Positions 50,670 through 59,081 of a stretch of 64,000 bases of DNA are shown here, in pieces. A program made the position numbers and the translations under genes. The stretch lies in assembly GCA_965656535.1 (NCBI GenBank), contig CBFHKX010000001.1:868001-932000 (forward strand), read 5' to 3'. Below the pieces are notes generated by a model. The model saw only the letters and a program-made list of their open reading frames with translations, searched no databases and had not been told where the DNA came from. Positions within the stretch are counted from its first letter, which is position 1. The number at the start of each line of letters is the position of its first letter. Origin of the DNA: Lishizhenia sp965656535 (GTDB lineage: Bacteria; Bacteroidota; Bacteroidia; Flavobacteriales_D; Crocinitomicaceae).

Positions 50670-51052
50670 GTTCTCTTTAGTTTGAGCAACAAAAATAAGA
50701 GATAAATTTTAATTATGTGCTTACTTCTTTTACGAAGCAAAATTTTTGAGAAAATAGAGCTGTCCTCACTTTTCAAGGGAGGTGAGTTTTATGAGGATTT
50801 TATCCGATTAAAAGTCGGAGGGCTTTAGTTTTAACAAGCACAGCGTTTTTTAAAAAAAGCAATCAATTTAATAGTTATCTCACAGAGAATTGTTTTTTCT
50901 TCATAATTAACCCTTCGTCTTAAGCTCCGTTGCACTGCGCTTAATACAACTTCCTTAAAAAGGTAGGACAAAATAAAACTAAACTCATTTAATTAAATTT
51001 TAGTTTCCAATAAATCGTGCTATCTTAAAGCTATTATTTCAAATTCAACAGA
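50670..51052. other. 383-bp divergent intergenic region with repeat fragments
   Basis: No gene is supported. It holds CAAGGGAGGTGAG (50778-50790), related to the repeats at 18.3 and 55.1-55.3 kb, a hairpin AAACTAAA/TTTAGTTT near 50979-51007, and the promoters for frr and the DUF6909-like gene, whose -7 boxes are not clear. Confidence 0.5.
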
Positions 51053-52714
51053 ATGAGTAAATCTAGGGCAAGAGAAAGCACAAACGCAATTGGTAGACTT
51101 TACGTAACCATGCGTCATCTAATGAACAGGGGTTTTTATAAACCAATGGGTGTTTCGGGGAAAACGTTACGCGATGCCTTGTTGGAGCTAAGACCAGAAA
51201 TTTATGGTGTAATTGCAGAAGATAAGTTAGAAATGAACGGACTTTTCTATGTTTTAGATAGGCTGCCAGAAGGTATTGAGCAATGCTCTTACATTAATCT
51301 TACCTCAGACGAAGGGTATGATAAGAGCACTCTAATAGCAATAATTCCACCAAAAAGAAGAAGAAAGTGTTACCGTATTGATGCCGATCAAATGAATGTG
51401 CAAATAACTCGTGGAAGATCTGACATCTATGATATTTTAACACACTTAACTTTTCTGTTTATAGAATCGCATAAAATTGCCAATCGTGTGCTTATTGAGG
51501 ATGACTCGAACACCATTAGGGATTGGGGTAAATTAGAAGAAGCCATTAACAAGAAAAAATTATCAAAGAAAGAAAAAGAGGTTGTTTTGGTTTATACAGC
51601 CAATATAGTAGGAAGAACTTTTGAAGAAGTAGAGCGCGTTTATCAGCGCTGTGCTACCCAAAACAATCCACATAGATTTTTAAAGTTGGTGTATTGGCTG
51701 GGTAAGCTGGCAATAGAAGAAATACAAGAGAAAAGCAAGCGTACCATAACCTTTAGTAAAATTTTGCAAGAAAGATTGGGTCAACATTTATACGGAGATA
51801 AATGGGCTAGCGAGATAAAGGAAATTTTGATTGACAAAGGTTTGATTGATAAACCAGTTCATATCATTAGCGCAAATATGCACAGTGTGATGAACTATTT
51901 ATATAGCAAGCAAGCATTGGAAACACATGCGCATTTAACTGCAATGGAATTGTTCGAAACTTTAAGTGATAGCAAAAGTGCAGAGTACCATGATAAAATT
52001 AAGATGTATGCTAATAAAAAAGGTTTAATCGATGTGAAAGATAACTCTGGCACAAACATTAATGTGCAGATTATTGACACATCAAAAGTAGATTTTTCAA
52101 AAACACACTTAATTAATAGAGCAAAGTCGAAACCTGTTTTGATTGTGATGGATTATGCCTTTGGAGAACAAGCTTACGAAACAATGGATGAACTCTTAAA
52201 AACGTATCACAGTAAGGAAGGGAAAAAGTATGACCTCCAAGTAGCATCTGTTTCAATTATGGGGAAAGCCGGAATTTTAGATGGAGGCAAAGGAGATATA
52301 ATGGTACCAACAGCTCATGTTTTTGAAGGCACGGCAGATAATTATCCTTTCGAAAATAGTTTAAATGCTAACCAATTCGCAGGTCAGGGGATGGTTGTAG
52401 CGGTCGGACCAATGATTACCGTGTTAGGAACTTCTTTGCAAAATAAAGAGGTGCTCCGCTACTTTAAAGATTCTACCTGGGGTATGATTGGTTTAGAAAT
52501 GGAAGGTGCGCATTATCAAAAAGCCATACAAAGTGCTTCTAAAATTAGAAAAAGTATTAGAGAAGATGTAAAAGTACGCTATGCTTATTACGCTTCTGAT
52601 AATCCCTTAGAAACAGGAAGTACACTCGCGTCAGGTGGATTAGGTTTAAACGGAGTAAAACCCACTTATCTAATAACTCAAAAAATTCTTGAAGATATTT
52701 TAGAAGTAGAATAA
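51053..52714 (+). CDS. Conserved cytoplasmic protein, probably DUF6909, with a nucleoside-phosphorylase-like C-terminal half
   Basis: 553 residues, no signal peptide or membrane segment. Residues ~1-330 are helical and charged and have no recognised domain. Residues ~360-550 look alpha/beta: KPVLIVMDYAFG, VSIMGKAGILDGGKGDIMVPTA, then GMIGLEMEGAHY (480-488) and YYASDNPLETGS. The sequence EMEGA and the early glycine-rich block recall the PNP/UDP phosphorylase and MTA/SAH nucleosidase superfamily, where such a Glu holds the ribose. I believe this family is DUF6909. Function not established. Single gene; a weak hairpin follows. Confidence 0.6.
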   Translation: MSKSRARESTNAIGRLYVTMRHLMNRGFYKPMGVSGKTLRDALLELRPEIYGVIAEDKLEMNGLFYVLDRLPEGIEQCSYINLTSDEGYDKSTLIAIIPPKRRRKCYRIDADQMNVQITRGRSDIYDILTHLTFLFIESHKIANRVLIEDDSNTIRDWGKLEEAINKKKLSKKEKEVVLVYTANIVGRTFEEVERVYQRCATQNNPHRFLKLVYWLGKLAIEEIQEKSKRTITFSKILQERLGQHLYGDKWASEIKEILIDKGLIDKPVHIISANMHSVMNYLYSKQALETHAHLTAMELFETLSDSKSAEYHDKIKMYANKKGLIDVKDNSGTNINVQIIDTSKVDFSKTHLINRAKSKPVLIVMDYAFGEQAYETMDELLKTYHSKEGKKYDLQVASVSIMGKAGILDGGKGDIMVPTAHVFEGTADNYPFENSLNANQFAGQGMVVAVGPMITVLGTSLQNKEVLRYFKDSTWGMIGLEMEGAHYQKAIQSASKIRKSIREDVKVRYAYYASDNPLETGSTLASGGLGLNGVKPTYLITQKILEDILEVE

Positions 52715-52863
52715 AACGCTCTATTTTTTTAACGAATATAGGCAAGGTTTAGCCTTTTTTTGGTCTATAAAAACAACTGCTTAATCTTTGTTTTAACAAG
52801 ATAGAACGATAAAAAATATTTTCTAACCATTTAATTGAAGTTTATGCTTACGTTTTCGTAAAT

Positions 52864-52871
52864 TAGATTTG
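52864..52871 (+). promoter_or_regulatory. -7 box of recQ
   Basis: TAGATTTG, a perfect TAnnTTTG match, 19 bp before the ATG. The nearest upstream TTG (52835-52837) is 26 bp away, a little too far for a standard -33. Confidence 0.45.
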
Positions 52872-52890
52872 AATTTAGTTTTTATAGTAT

Positions 52891-55071
52891 ATGGTATCAA
52901 ATGATTTAACAGGAGCTCTTCGTAAATATTTCGGATATGATCAATTTAGAGGAGACCAGAAGGAAATCATCACAAATATTTTAGACGGGAACAATACCTT
53001 TGTTATTATGCCAACAGGAGGCGGTAAATCAATGTGTTATCAGTTGCCTGCTTTGTTGTCTGAGGGTACAGCAATTATTGTTTCTCCTTTGATTGCTCTA
53101 ATGAAAAATCAAGTAGATGCAATACGTAACGTGAGCGAAACTGATAGTGTAGCCCATGTTATGAATAGTTCTCTTTCTAAAACAGATATTAATAAGGTTA
53201 AAAATGATATTCTAGAGAAGAAAACTAAGTTATTATATGTAGCTCCAGAATCGTTAACTAAAAAAGAAAATGTTGAATTCTTTAATCAAGTAGATATCTC
53301 CTTTTTTGCTATAGATGAAGCACATTGTATTTCTGAATGGGGACATGATTTTAGACCAGAATATAGAAGACTAAGAGAAATTTTTGAACAAATTTCTAAC
53401 GTTCCAATCATTGCTTTAACAGCTACCGCAACCCCGAAGGTACAGCATGATATTCAGAAAAACTTGAATATGCTAGACGCTAAAGTGTTTAAAGCATCTT
53501 TCAATAGAGATAATTTGTTTTACGAAGTAAGACCAAAACGCGAAGTAGAGAAAGAAATAATTCGTTACATACGCACAAAAGAAGGGCAATCAGGTATTAT
53601 TTACTGTTTGAGTCGTAAAAAAGTAGAGCAGCTAGCCGAAATTTTAAGAGTAAATGGTGTAAATGCCTTAGCGTATCATGCTGGTATGGATGCAGCAACG
53701 CGAGGAAAGCATCAGGATATGTTTTTGATGGAAGATGTAGATGTTATTGTTGCAACTATTGCCTTTGGAATGGGGATTGATAAACCAGATGTTCGTTTTG
53801 TTATTCATCACGACATCCCAAAATCATTAGAAAGCTATTATCAAGAAACAGGACGAGCGGGTAGAGATGGTGGAGAAGGAGAATGTGTTGCATTTTACTC
53901 GTATAAAGACATTGAAAAATTAGAAAAGTTCTTACAAGGTAAACCAGTTGCAGAGCAAGAAGTAGGAAGACAATTACTATTTGAAATTGTTTCTTATGCA
54001 GAAACATCCATCTGTAGAAGAAAGTACTTGTTGCATTATTTTGGAGAAGAGTACAATTCAGATGATTGCCATGATATGTGCGATAATTGTAAGCATCCTA
54101 AAGAAACCATGGAAGGTAAAGATCAGGTTAAACTGATTCTTGATGCTGTTGTAGAAATGAAAGAACAACAAAAAGCAAAACATATTTGTAATGTTCTGGC
54201 CGGAAAAGACACTGCAGAAATAGAAACTTATAAACACGATAAGCTTAAAAGTTACGCTAAAGGGAAAGACAGAGATGTAAATTTTTGGAATGCGGTAATT
54301 AGACAGTGTCTTGTTGCAAAACTGTTAACCAAAGATATAGAGTCTTATGGTACGATTAAAATGACAGAAATCGGACATGAATTTGCGAAAAACCCCACGT
54401 CATTTACCTTGATTAAAGAGAATGATTACAGTTCTGTTGACGACGATATTGTAGTTGCAAATGGAGCTGCTAAAGGTGCTTTTGATGAGGTGCTGTATAA
54501 AAATATGCTCGATCTTAGAAAGCAAATTTCTAAAGAAAAAGCAATTCCTCCATTTGTGATTTTTCAAGAAGCATCTTTGAAAGACATGAGCTTTCAATAT
54601 CCAATTACAATGGAAGAGCTTACCAATATTCAGGGTGTTGGACAAGGAAAAGCAAGACGATATGGCGCACCATTTTTAAGTCTCATTAAGCAGTATGTAG
54701 AGGAAAACGACATCGAGCGTCCACAAGATTTAGTTGTAAAACAACTGGTAAATAAGTCGGGTATGAAAGTACGACTCATACAAAATATTGATAGAAAATT
54801 ACCTTTAGAAGACATCGGAAAATCACAAGGAAAATCTATGGTTGAGGTGTTAGATGAAATTGAAATGATCGTTCATTCTGGAACGCGTGTCAACATAAAC
54901 TATTACATTGATGATATCCTAGAAGAAGGAGATCAAGAAGAGATTTACGAATATTTTACTGAAGCAGAAACAGACGATTTAACCGAGGCTTATAATGAGT
55001 TTGATGGTGATTACAGCGAAGAAGAATTGCGCTTGATGCGTATCAAGTTTATGTCTGAAATGGGGAATTAG
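52891..55071 (+). CDS. recQ: ATP-dependent DNA helicase RecQ
   Basis: 726 residues. 3'-5' helicase for recombination repair and fork restart. Walker A PTGGGKS (Lys46), DEAH box (143-146, FAIDEAHCISEWGHDF), helicase C-terminal domain with QETGRAGRDG, a zinc-binding RecQ-Ct region (CRRKYLLHYFGEEY, CHDMCDNC), a winged helix and an HRDC domain (~535-610, KNMLDLRKQISKEKAIPPFVIF). The acidic ~120-residue tail (SEEELRLMRIKFMSEMGN) is common in Bacteroidota. Single gene. Confidence 0.97.
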   Translation: MVSNDLTGALRKYFGYDQFRGDQKEIITNILDGNNTFVIMPTGGGKSMCYQLPALLSEGTAIIVSPLIALMKNQVDAIRNVSETDSVAHVMNSSLSKTDINKVKNDILEKKTKLLYVAPESLTKKENVEFFNQVDISFFAIDEAHCISEWGHDFRPEYRRLREIFEQISNVPIIALTATATPKVQHDIQKNLNMLDAKVFKASFNRDNLFYEVRPKREVEKEIIRYIRTKEGQSGIIYCLSRKKVEQLAEILRVNGVNALAYHAGMDAATRGKHQDMFLMEDVDVIVATIAFGMGIDKPDVRFVIHHDIPKSLESYYQETGRAGRDGGEGECVAFYSYKDIEKLEKFLQGKPVAEQEVGRQLLFEIVSYAETSICRRKYLLHYFGEEYNSDDCHDMCDNCKHPKETMEGKDQVKLILDAVVEMKEQQKAKHICNVLAGKDTAEIETYKHDKLKSYAKGKDRDVNFWNAVIRQCLVAKLLTKDIESYGTIKMTEIGHEFAKNPTSFTLIKENDYSSVDDDIVVANGAAKGAFDEVLYKNMLDLRKQISKEKAIPPFVIFQEASLKDMSFQYPITMEELTNIQGVGQGKARRYGAPFLSLIKQYVEENDIERPQDLVVKQLVNKSGMKVRLIQNIDRKLPLEDIGKSQGKSMVEVLDEIEMIVHSGTRVNINYYIDDILEEGDQEEIYEYFTEAETDDLTEAYNEFDGDYSEEELRLMRIKFMSEMGN

Positions 55072-55127
55072 ACTATCACGGTATTTCTATCTATCTTTAA
55101 GTGAGTTCAATTAAATTTCTACCCTTA

Positions 55128-55316
55128 AGGGGTGATTAAGAAGTCCTGTGCACCGAAGTAAGTGTTTGTCACCTCCCTTAATCCCTCCTCGAGGAGGGAA
55201 ACTCGATATCAGTTTAATTTCTCTCCTTGAGGGGAGATAAAGAGGGGTGATTAAGAAGTCCTGTGCACCGAAGTAATTGCTTGTCACCTCCCTTAATCCC
55301 TCCTCGAGGAGGGAAA
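55128..55316. repeat. 74-bp sequence repeated twice at 115-bp spacing in the recQ intergenic gap
   Basis: Copy 1 (55128-55201) and copy 2 (55243-55316) match at 72 of 74 positions. Each begins AGGGGTGATTAAGAAGTCC and ends with the perfect palindrome CCCTCCTCGAGGAGGG (55183-55198 and 55298-55313) plus AAA. The unit lies inside the 317-bp gap between recQ and the convergent membrane gene; a partial third start (AGAGGGGTGAAG) is at 55371. Not coding. Fragments of the same kind occur at 18.3 and 50.77 kb. Confidence 0.85.
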
Positions 55317-55388
55317 AACCAGATCAATTTAACTTCTTCCCTTGATGAGAGACTTGGTAGCAATCGGGTAAGAGGGGTGAAGACATTT

Positions 55389-55859
55389 TTATTCTCCAAG
55401 CTTCCCTTGGTGAATGGCTTTTCGTAAATAGACTAAACCACCTATAATAAAACCTAGAACTACGCCTATATCAGAAATGTGATAAAGCAAAATGTTGGCT
55501 TCTAAGGCAGACATAGACTCGTTATTTTCTAATACAGAATAGATAGAATAGAGGTGTATTGTCCATGCGATTAAACCAAATAATAAAACTATAAGTAAGT
55601 ATGTAGAGGTTGCCTTGGCTTTTTCTTGTTTAGAAATAGCTTTGTTTCTATCTAAAGCAGCAAATAAACCTACGGAAACCAAGCCTATTAAAAGCAGCAT
55701 AAATGGCATGTAAGCCTCCGCATAGTAATGAAAAGCATTGCCTGTTAATTTGGTTAATACTAATTCTGAAATGGGAGCTCTAAAATAGAACAACAAAGCC
55801 ATTGCGAACAACAAAAAAGTGGTTGCTAAGTATTCGCGCTTAAAAAGATAATTAAACAT
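55389..55859 (-). CDS. Membrane protein with four predicted helices, unknown function
   Basis: 156 residues with hydrophobic segments at about 12-30, 50-67, 85-105 and 127-147. No recognised domain. It starts 1 bp before the stop side of the secreted protein gene at 55860 (adjacent, no overlap), so it is second in a two-gene operon and may be the membrane partner of that protein. ATG at 55859. Confidence 0.7.
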   Translation of the reverse strand: MFNYLFKREYLATTFLLFAMALLFYFRAPISELVLTKLTGNAFHYYAEAYMPFMLLLIGLVSVGLFAALDRNKAISKQEKAKATSTYLLIVLLFGLIAWTIHLYSIYSVLENNESMSALEANILLYHISDIGVVLGFIIGGLVYLRKAIHQGKLGE

Positions 55860-57119
55860 CTACGTTTTGCGTTTTTTCTTTTTTGCAGCAGGGAAAAGAA
55901 TGTTGTTTAAGATTAAACGATAACCTGGCGAATTTGGATGTAGGTTTAAATCTGTTGGAGGATCGCCAACCCTATGCTGATAATCTTCGGGATCATGGCC
56001 ACCGTAATAGGTCCAAGTACCCATGCCTAATTCTGAATGTATATAACGCGCTGTGCCTAATGATTTGGTCTCGCCCATTACGAGTACGTTCGACTTTATA
56101 AATTCTTTTCTAAAATCTGTTGTCTGACCATAAAATCCTTTAATTATTTGGGTATGACATTGTGTGAGCATGGTAGGTACAACATCCCATTTTGCAGAAA
56201 ACTCAAACAAGGTAAAAACATCTTCCTTCTCAGAAATAGTACGGTGTAAATCTGTGCCATCTATTTGAGAATATTCGTACTTCAAAGGGTTTTCTTCTAG
56301 CAAGTAATTTTCAAACGCAAAGCTATTTGTAAAGTCTAATTTTGATTGTGCGTTTGGATCTTTTCCATCACCGTCGTACATTACTTCGCAAATATCAGTA
56401 TTCTGCGCTGCTAGTGCAATATCAAAACTATCTGTACCCGAACACATGGTGAAAAGAAATCCACCGCCTAAAACAAAGTTTTTAATATTTGTTGCAACGG
56501 CTAGTTTCATTTGTGATACTTTTTCGAAACCTAAACGTTGAGCACTGCCTTCTAGCTTAGCTACTTGTTCTCTGTACCACGGAGCATTTTTGTAGCTTGC
56601 ATAAAATTTACCGTACTGCCCAGTAAAATCCTCGTGGTGCAGGTGTAGCCAGTCGTACTCAATTAATCCGTTATTAATAATTGTGCTGTCGTAAATTTTG
56701 TCGTATTCGATTTCTGCATACTCCATTACCAAGGTTACTGCATCGTCCCAAGGTTGTTTTCCATCTGGTGTATATACTGCAATTTTAGGCGCTTTTTCTA
56801 GCTGCACTACTTCTTGATTCACTTCTGGAGACGCAATTTTACTTTTTATTGCATTTACTTGTCCGTCTGCCAAAATTTCATAACTAACGCCTTTAATAAT
56901 TAGGATATCTTCTATGGTACTCAGGTGAGGAACAAGAAAAGATCCTCCTCTGTAGTTGAGTAGCCATTCTATCACAACTTCATTCTCTAAAATAAAGAAT
57001 GCAGCACCATAGGCCTTAAGATGATTTTTTTGAGAAACATCCATAGGAATTAGTAACTGTGAAGCACTTGCCTTGAAACAGCTAATAAATGCGAGAAAGA
57101 AAAAGAGTTTTTTAAACAT
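55860..57119 (-). CDS. Secreted protein often labelled 'asparagine synthetase B' but lacking its domains
   Basis: 419 residues with a signal peptide (about 1-20, ends KASA-S). It is a conserved Bacteroidota family; database labels of 'asparagine synthetase B' have been applied, but I see neither an N-terminal catalytic Cys nor the AsnB SGGxDS loop. Residues ~110-320 look like an alpha/beta flavodoxin- or amidotransferase-like fold (KIAVYTPDGKQPWDDAV, EYDWLHLHHEDFTGQYGKF, GGFLFTMCSGTDSFDIAL). Likely periplasmic. Basic tail AAKKKKRKT. First in an operon with a four-helix membrane protein. Confidence 0.75.
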   Translation of the reverse strand: MFKKLFFFLAFISCFKASASQLLIPMDVSQKNHLKAYGAAFFILENEVVIEWLLNYRGGSFLVPHLSTIEDILIIKGVSYEILADGQVNAIKSKIASPEVNQEVVQLEKAPKIAVYTPDGKQPWDDAVTLVMEYAEIEYDKIYDSTIINNGLIEYDWLHLHHEDFTGQYGKFYASYKNAPWYREQVAKLEGSAQRLGFEKVSQMKLAVATNIKNFVLGGGFLFTMCSGTDSFDIALAAQNTDICEVMYDGDGKDPNAQSKLDFTNSFAFENYLLEENPLKYEYSQIDGTDLHRTISEKEDVFTLFEFSAKWDVVPTMLTQCHTQIIKGFYGQTTDFRKEFIKSNVLVMGETKSLGTARYIHSELGMGTWTYYGGHDPEDYQHRVGDPPTDLNLHPNSPGYRLILNNILFPAAKKKKRKT

Positions 57120-57153
57120 AAATTTAATGCATCAAAAGTTAAACCAAAGGTGG

Positions 57154-58719
57154 TTAGAATGGGGTGTCAGACACTTCTCCTTCTCTAAAATCATAGTCTT
57201 CGTCGTCCATTTTACTTCTAATGGTCATAGTTTGTTGTGGAGAATCATCAAACGAACTACTAGAACCCATAGCCGAAGGCGGTAGTGTTTGTTGGTGATC
57301 TTCGAAGGCTGCACCGAGGTTATCAAAACGGGCGTATTTTCCAATAAATTTGAGACGAACCGTATCTGTAGCACCATTTCGGTGCTTAGCTATAATAATA
57401 TCTCCTACACCGTCTGTTGGACCCAAATCATCCTCTGGAATTCCATAGTATTCTGGTCTGTATATAAAAGAAACGATATCTGCATCTTGCTCAATTGCTC
57501 CAGATTCACGTAAATCTGAAAGAACAGGACGTTTATCTCCACCTCTTTGCTCAACAGAACGCGAAAGTTGAGATAAGGCAATAACAGGTATGTTTAACTC
57601 ACGCGCAATTTCTTTAATTGAACGCGAAATTTGAGATATCTCTTGCTCACGAGAACCAATACCTTTAGAACCAGTTCCGGCTGTCATTAATTGCAAGTAA
57701 TCAATAATTACACAGTCAATATCATACTTATCTTTTAACCTACGGCATTTTGCTCTAAGCTCAAAAATAGAAATACCAGGTGTATCATCAATGTATATAG
57801 GTGCGTTGGTTAACGGACCAATTCTAGAGTGTAGCTGTGCCATTTCGTGCTCTGCCAAATCTCCTTTTCTTAGTTTCTCTGCAGGTATGCGTGTTTCTGC
57901 AGAAATTAAACGCTTTACCAACTGTACGTTACTCATCTCTAAAGAGAAAATAGCAACACCTTTACCGTAATCTACAGCCGTATTTCTTGCCATAGAAAGT
58001 ACAAAGGCTGTTTTACCCATGGCTGGTCTGGCAGCAATTACAATCATATCAGACCGTTGCCAACCTGCAGTAATTTTATCTAAATCTCTAAAACCCGTTG
58101 GTATACCAGATACACCATCTTGTATAAGTTGGGCACGCTCTATTTCTTCAACAGCTTCGCGCATAGAAGAACCCATGGTGTGATACCCTTTCTTCATGTT
58201 ATTTTGCGTAATAGCAAATAACTCTTCTTGGGCAAAACCTAAAAGCTCAAATACATCTTTGGTCTCATCAAAACTTTCTTTAAGCAGTTTGTTACTCATT
58301 AAAATAACCTGGCGCTGTATGTATTTTTGCACAATAATACGGGCGTGATGCTCTATATGAGCAACAGAACCTATACGTTGCGTTAGCGAAGAAATATAAA
58401 CCGCTCCACCGCTTAATTCTAACTCGCCTAATTTTTTTAATTTTTCTGTAACGGTAAGTAAATCTATAGCTTCTGAGTTTCCAAATAAATCTTGAATAGC
58501 CCTAAAGATAGATTGGTGTTTTGTATCGTAAAAAGCATCTGGTGTGCCCAATACGTCAATGGCATCATTCACTGCAGATTTATCTAACATCATGGCACCC
58601 AAGACAGCTTTTTCTATCTCTGTAGCCTGTGGTGGAATTTTCCCTATCTCCATTTGAGGATTTTTTACACGCTGTATTCTGCCTGTATTAACCCTACTAT
58701 TACTTTCCTCGTTTGCCAT
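57154..58719 (-). CDS. dnaB: Replicative DNA helicase DnaB
   Basis: 521 residues. The hexameric 5'-3' fork helicase. An N-terminal domain (~30-135, IPPQATEIEKAVLGAMMLDKSAV) is followed by a RecA-fold motor (~190-460) with Walker A ARPAMGKTAF, Walker B CVIIDYLQLM, the Q-loop SQLSRSVEQR and the arginine-finger region AKHRNGATDTVRL. Length is typical. The C-terminal ~50 residues are Ser/Gln/Asp-rich and probably disordered. No intein is present in the usual sites. -7 box 5 bp before the ATG (58725-58732). Confidence 0.97.
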   Translation of the reverse strand: MANEESNSRVNTGRIQRVKNPQMEIGKIPPQATEIEKAVLGAMMLDKSAVNDAIDVLGTPDAFYDTKHQSIFRAIQDLFGNSEAIDLLTVTEKLKKLGELELSGGAVYISSLTQRIGSVAHIEHHARIIVQKYIQRQVILMSNKLLKESFDETKDVFELLGFAQEELFAITQNNMKKGYHTMGSSMREAVEEIERAQLIQDGVSGIPTGFRDLDKITAGWQRSDMIVIAARPAMGKTAFVLSMARNTAVDYGKGVAIFSLEMSNVQLVKRLISAETRIPAEKLRKGDLAEHEMAQLHSRIGPLTNAPIYIDDTPGISIFELRAKCRRLKDKYDIDCVIIDYLQLMTAGTGSKGIGSREQEISQISRSIKEIARELNIPVIALSQLSRSVEQRGGDKRPVLSDLRESGAIEQDADIVSFIYRPEYYGIPEDDLGPTDGVGDIIIAKHRNGATDTVRLKFIGKYARFDNLGAAFEDHQQTLPPSAMGSSSSFDDSPQQTMTIRSKMDDEDYDFREGEVSDTPF

Positions 58720-58724
58720 ACTTA

Positions 58725-58732
58725 CAAATATA
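58725..58732 (-). promoter_or_regulatory. -7 box of dnaB
   Basis: The minus strand reads TATATTTG, a perfect TAnnTTTG match, ending 5 bp before the ATG at 58719. The nearest TTG is only 15 bp further up, shorter than usual. Confidence 0.45.
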
Positions 58733-58879
58733 GAAAATACAAATGGGCAATTTTTGAATTAGCTTGGATGTTTTTATTAAGAACAAGATTGTTAATGAAT
58801 TGTGTATAAGTTGATTTATCAATTATTAGACAAATGTCGTATATTTTATAATTTATTTTGTCATGATTCAAATAAAATT

Positions 58880-58939
58880 ATGAATAGCTGGATTATTTAT
58901 ATCTTTCTTATTCAAATCGTTATAACTTTATTACTATGA
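58880..58939 (+). CDS. Tiny hydrophobic peptide ORF coupled to the next ORF
   Basis: 19 residues, MNSWIIYIFLIQIVITLLL, nearly all hydrophobic; it could span a membrane once. Its stop overlaps the start of the signal-peptide ORF as ATGA (58936-58939), the usual sign of translational coupling. With 20 codons, chance cannot be excluded. It lies in the 362-bp gap between dnaB and mnmD, otherwise empty upstream. Confidence 0.25.
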   Translation: MNSWIIYIFLIQIVITLLL

Positions 58940-59019
58940 AATCTATTAAAAAAACGCTGCAAATTTTCTTTTTTACTACACTATGCATTAGTGCACATGC
59001 CCAAAACAAGATAAATTAA
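58936..59019 (+). pseudogene. Orphan signal-peptide ORF, probable remnant of a secreted protein gene
   Basis: 27 residues, MKSIKKTLQIFFFTTLCISAHAQ then NKIN and a stop: a complete, convincing signal peptide (basic start, hydrophobic core, AHA-Q cleavage site) with only four mature residues. Frames after the stop do not continue a protein. Probably what is left of a deleted secreted-protein gene, or less likely a secreted peptide. The mnmD promoter lies right after it. Confidence 0.5.
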
Positions 59020-59065
59020 ATTCTTTAACGGAAAGTTAGCACTTTAAAGTTTTAGATTTGTAGTG

Positions 59066-59073
59066 TAATTTTG
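59066..59073 (+). promoter_or_regulatory. -7 box of mnmD
   Basis: TAATTTTG, a perfect TAnnTTTG match, 8 bp before the ATG at 59082. A second match, TAGATTTG, is at 59053-59060. Neither has a clear -33 TTG. Confidence 0.45.
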
Positions 59074-59081
59074 ATACATTA

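Noticed and set aside
52715..52760. Weak hairpin AGGC...GCCT with T's after the DUF6909-like gene
   Set aside because: The stem is only 4 bp; it may help termination but is not strong enough to list.
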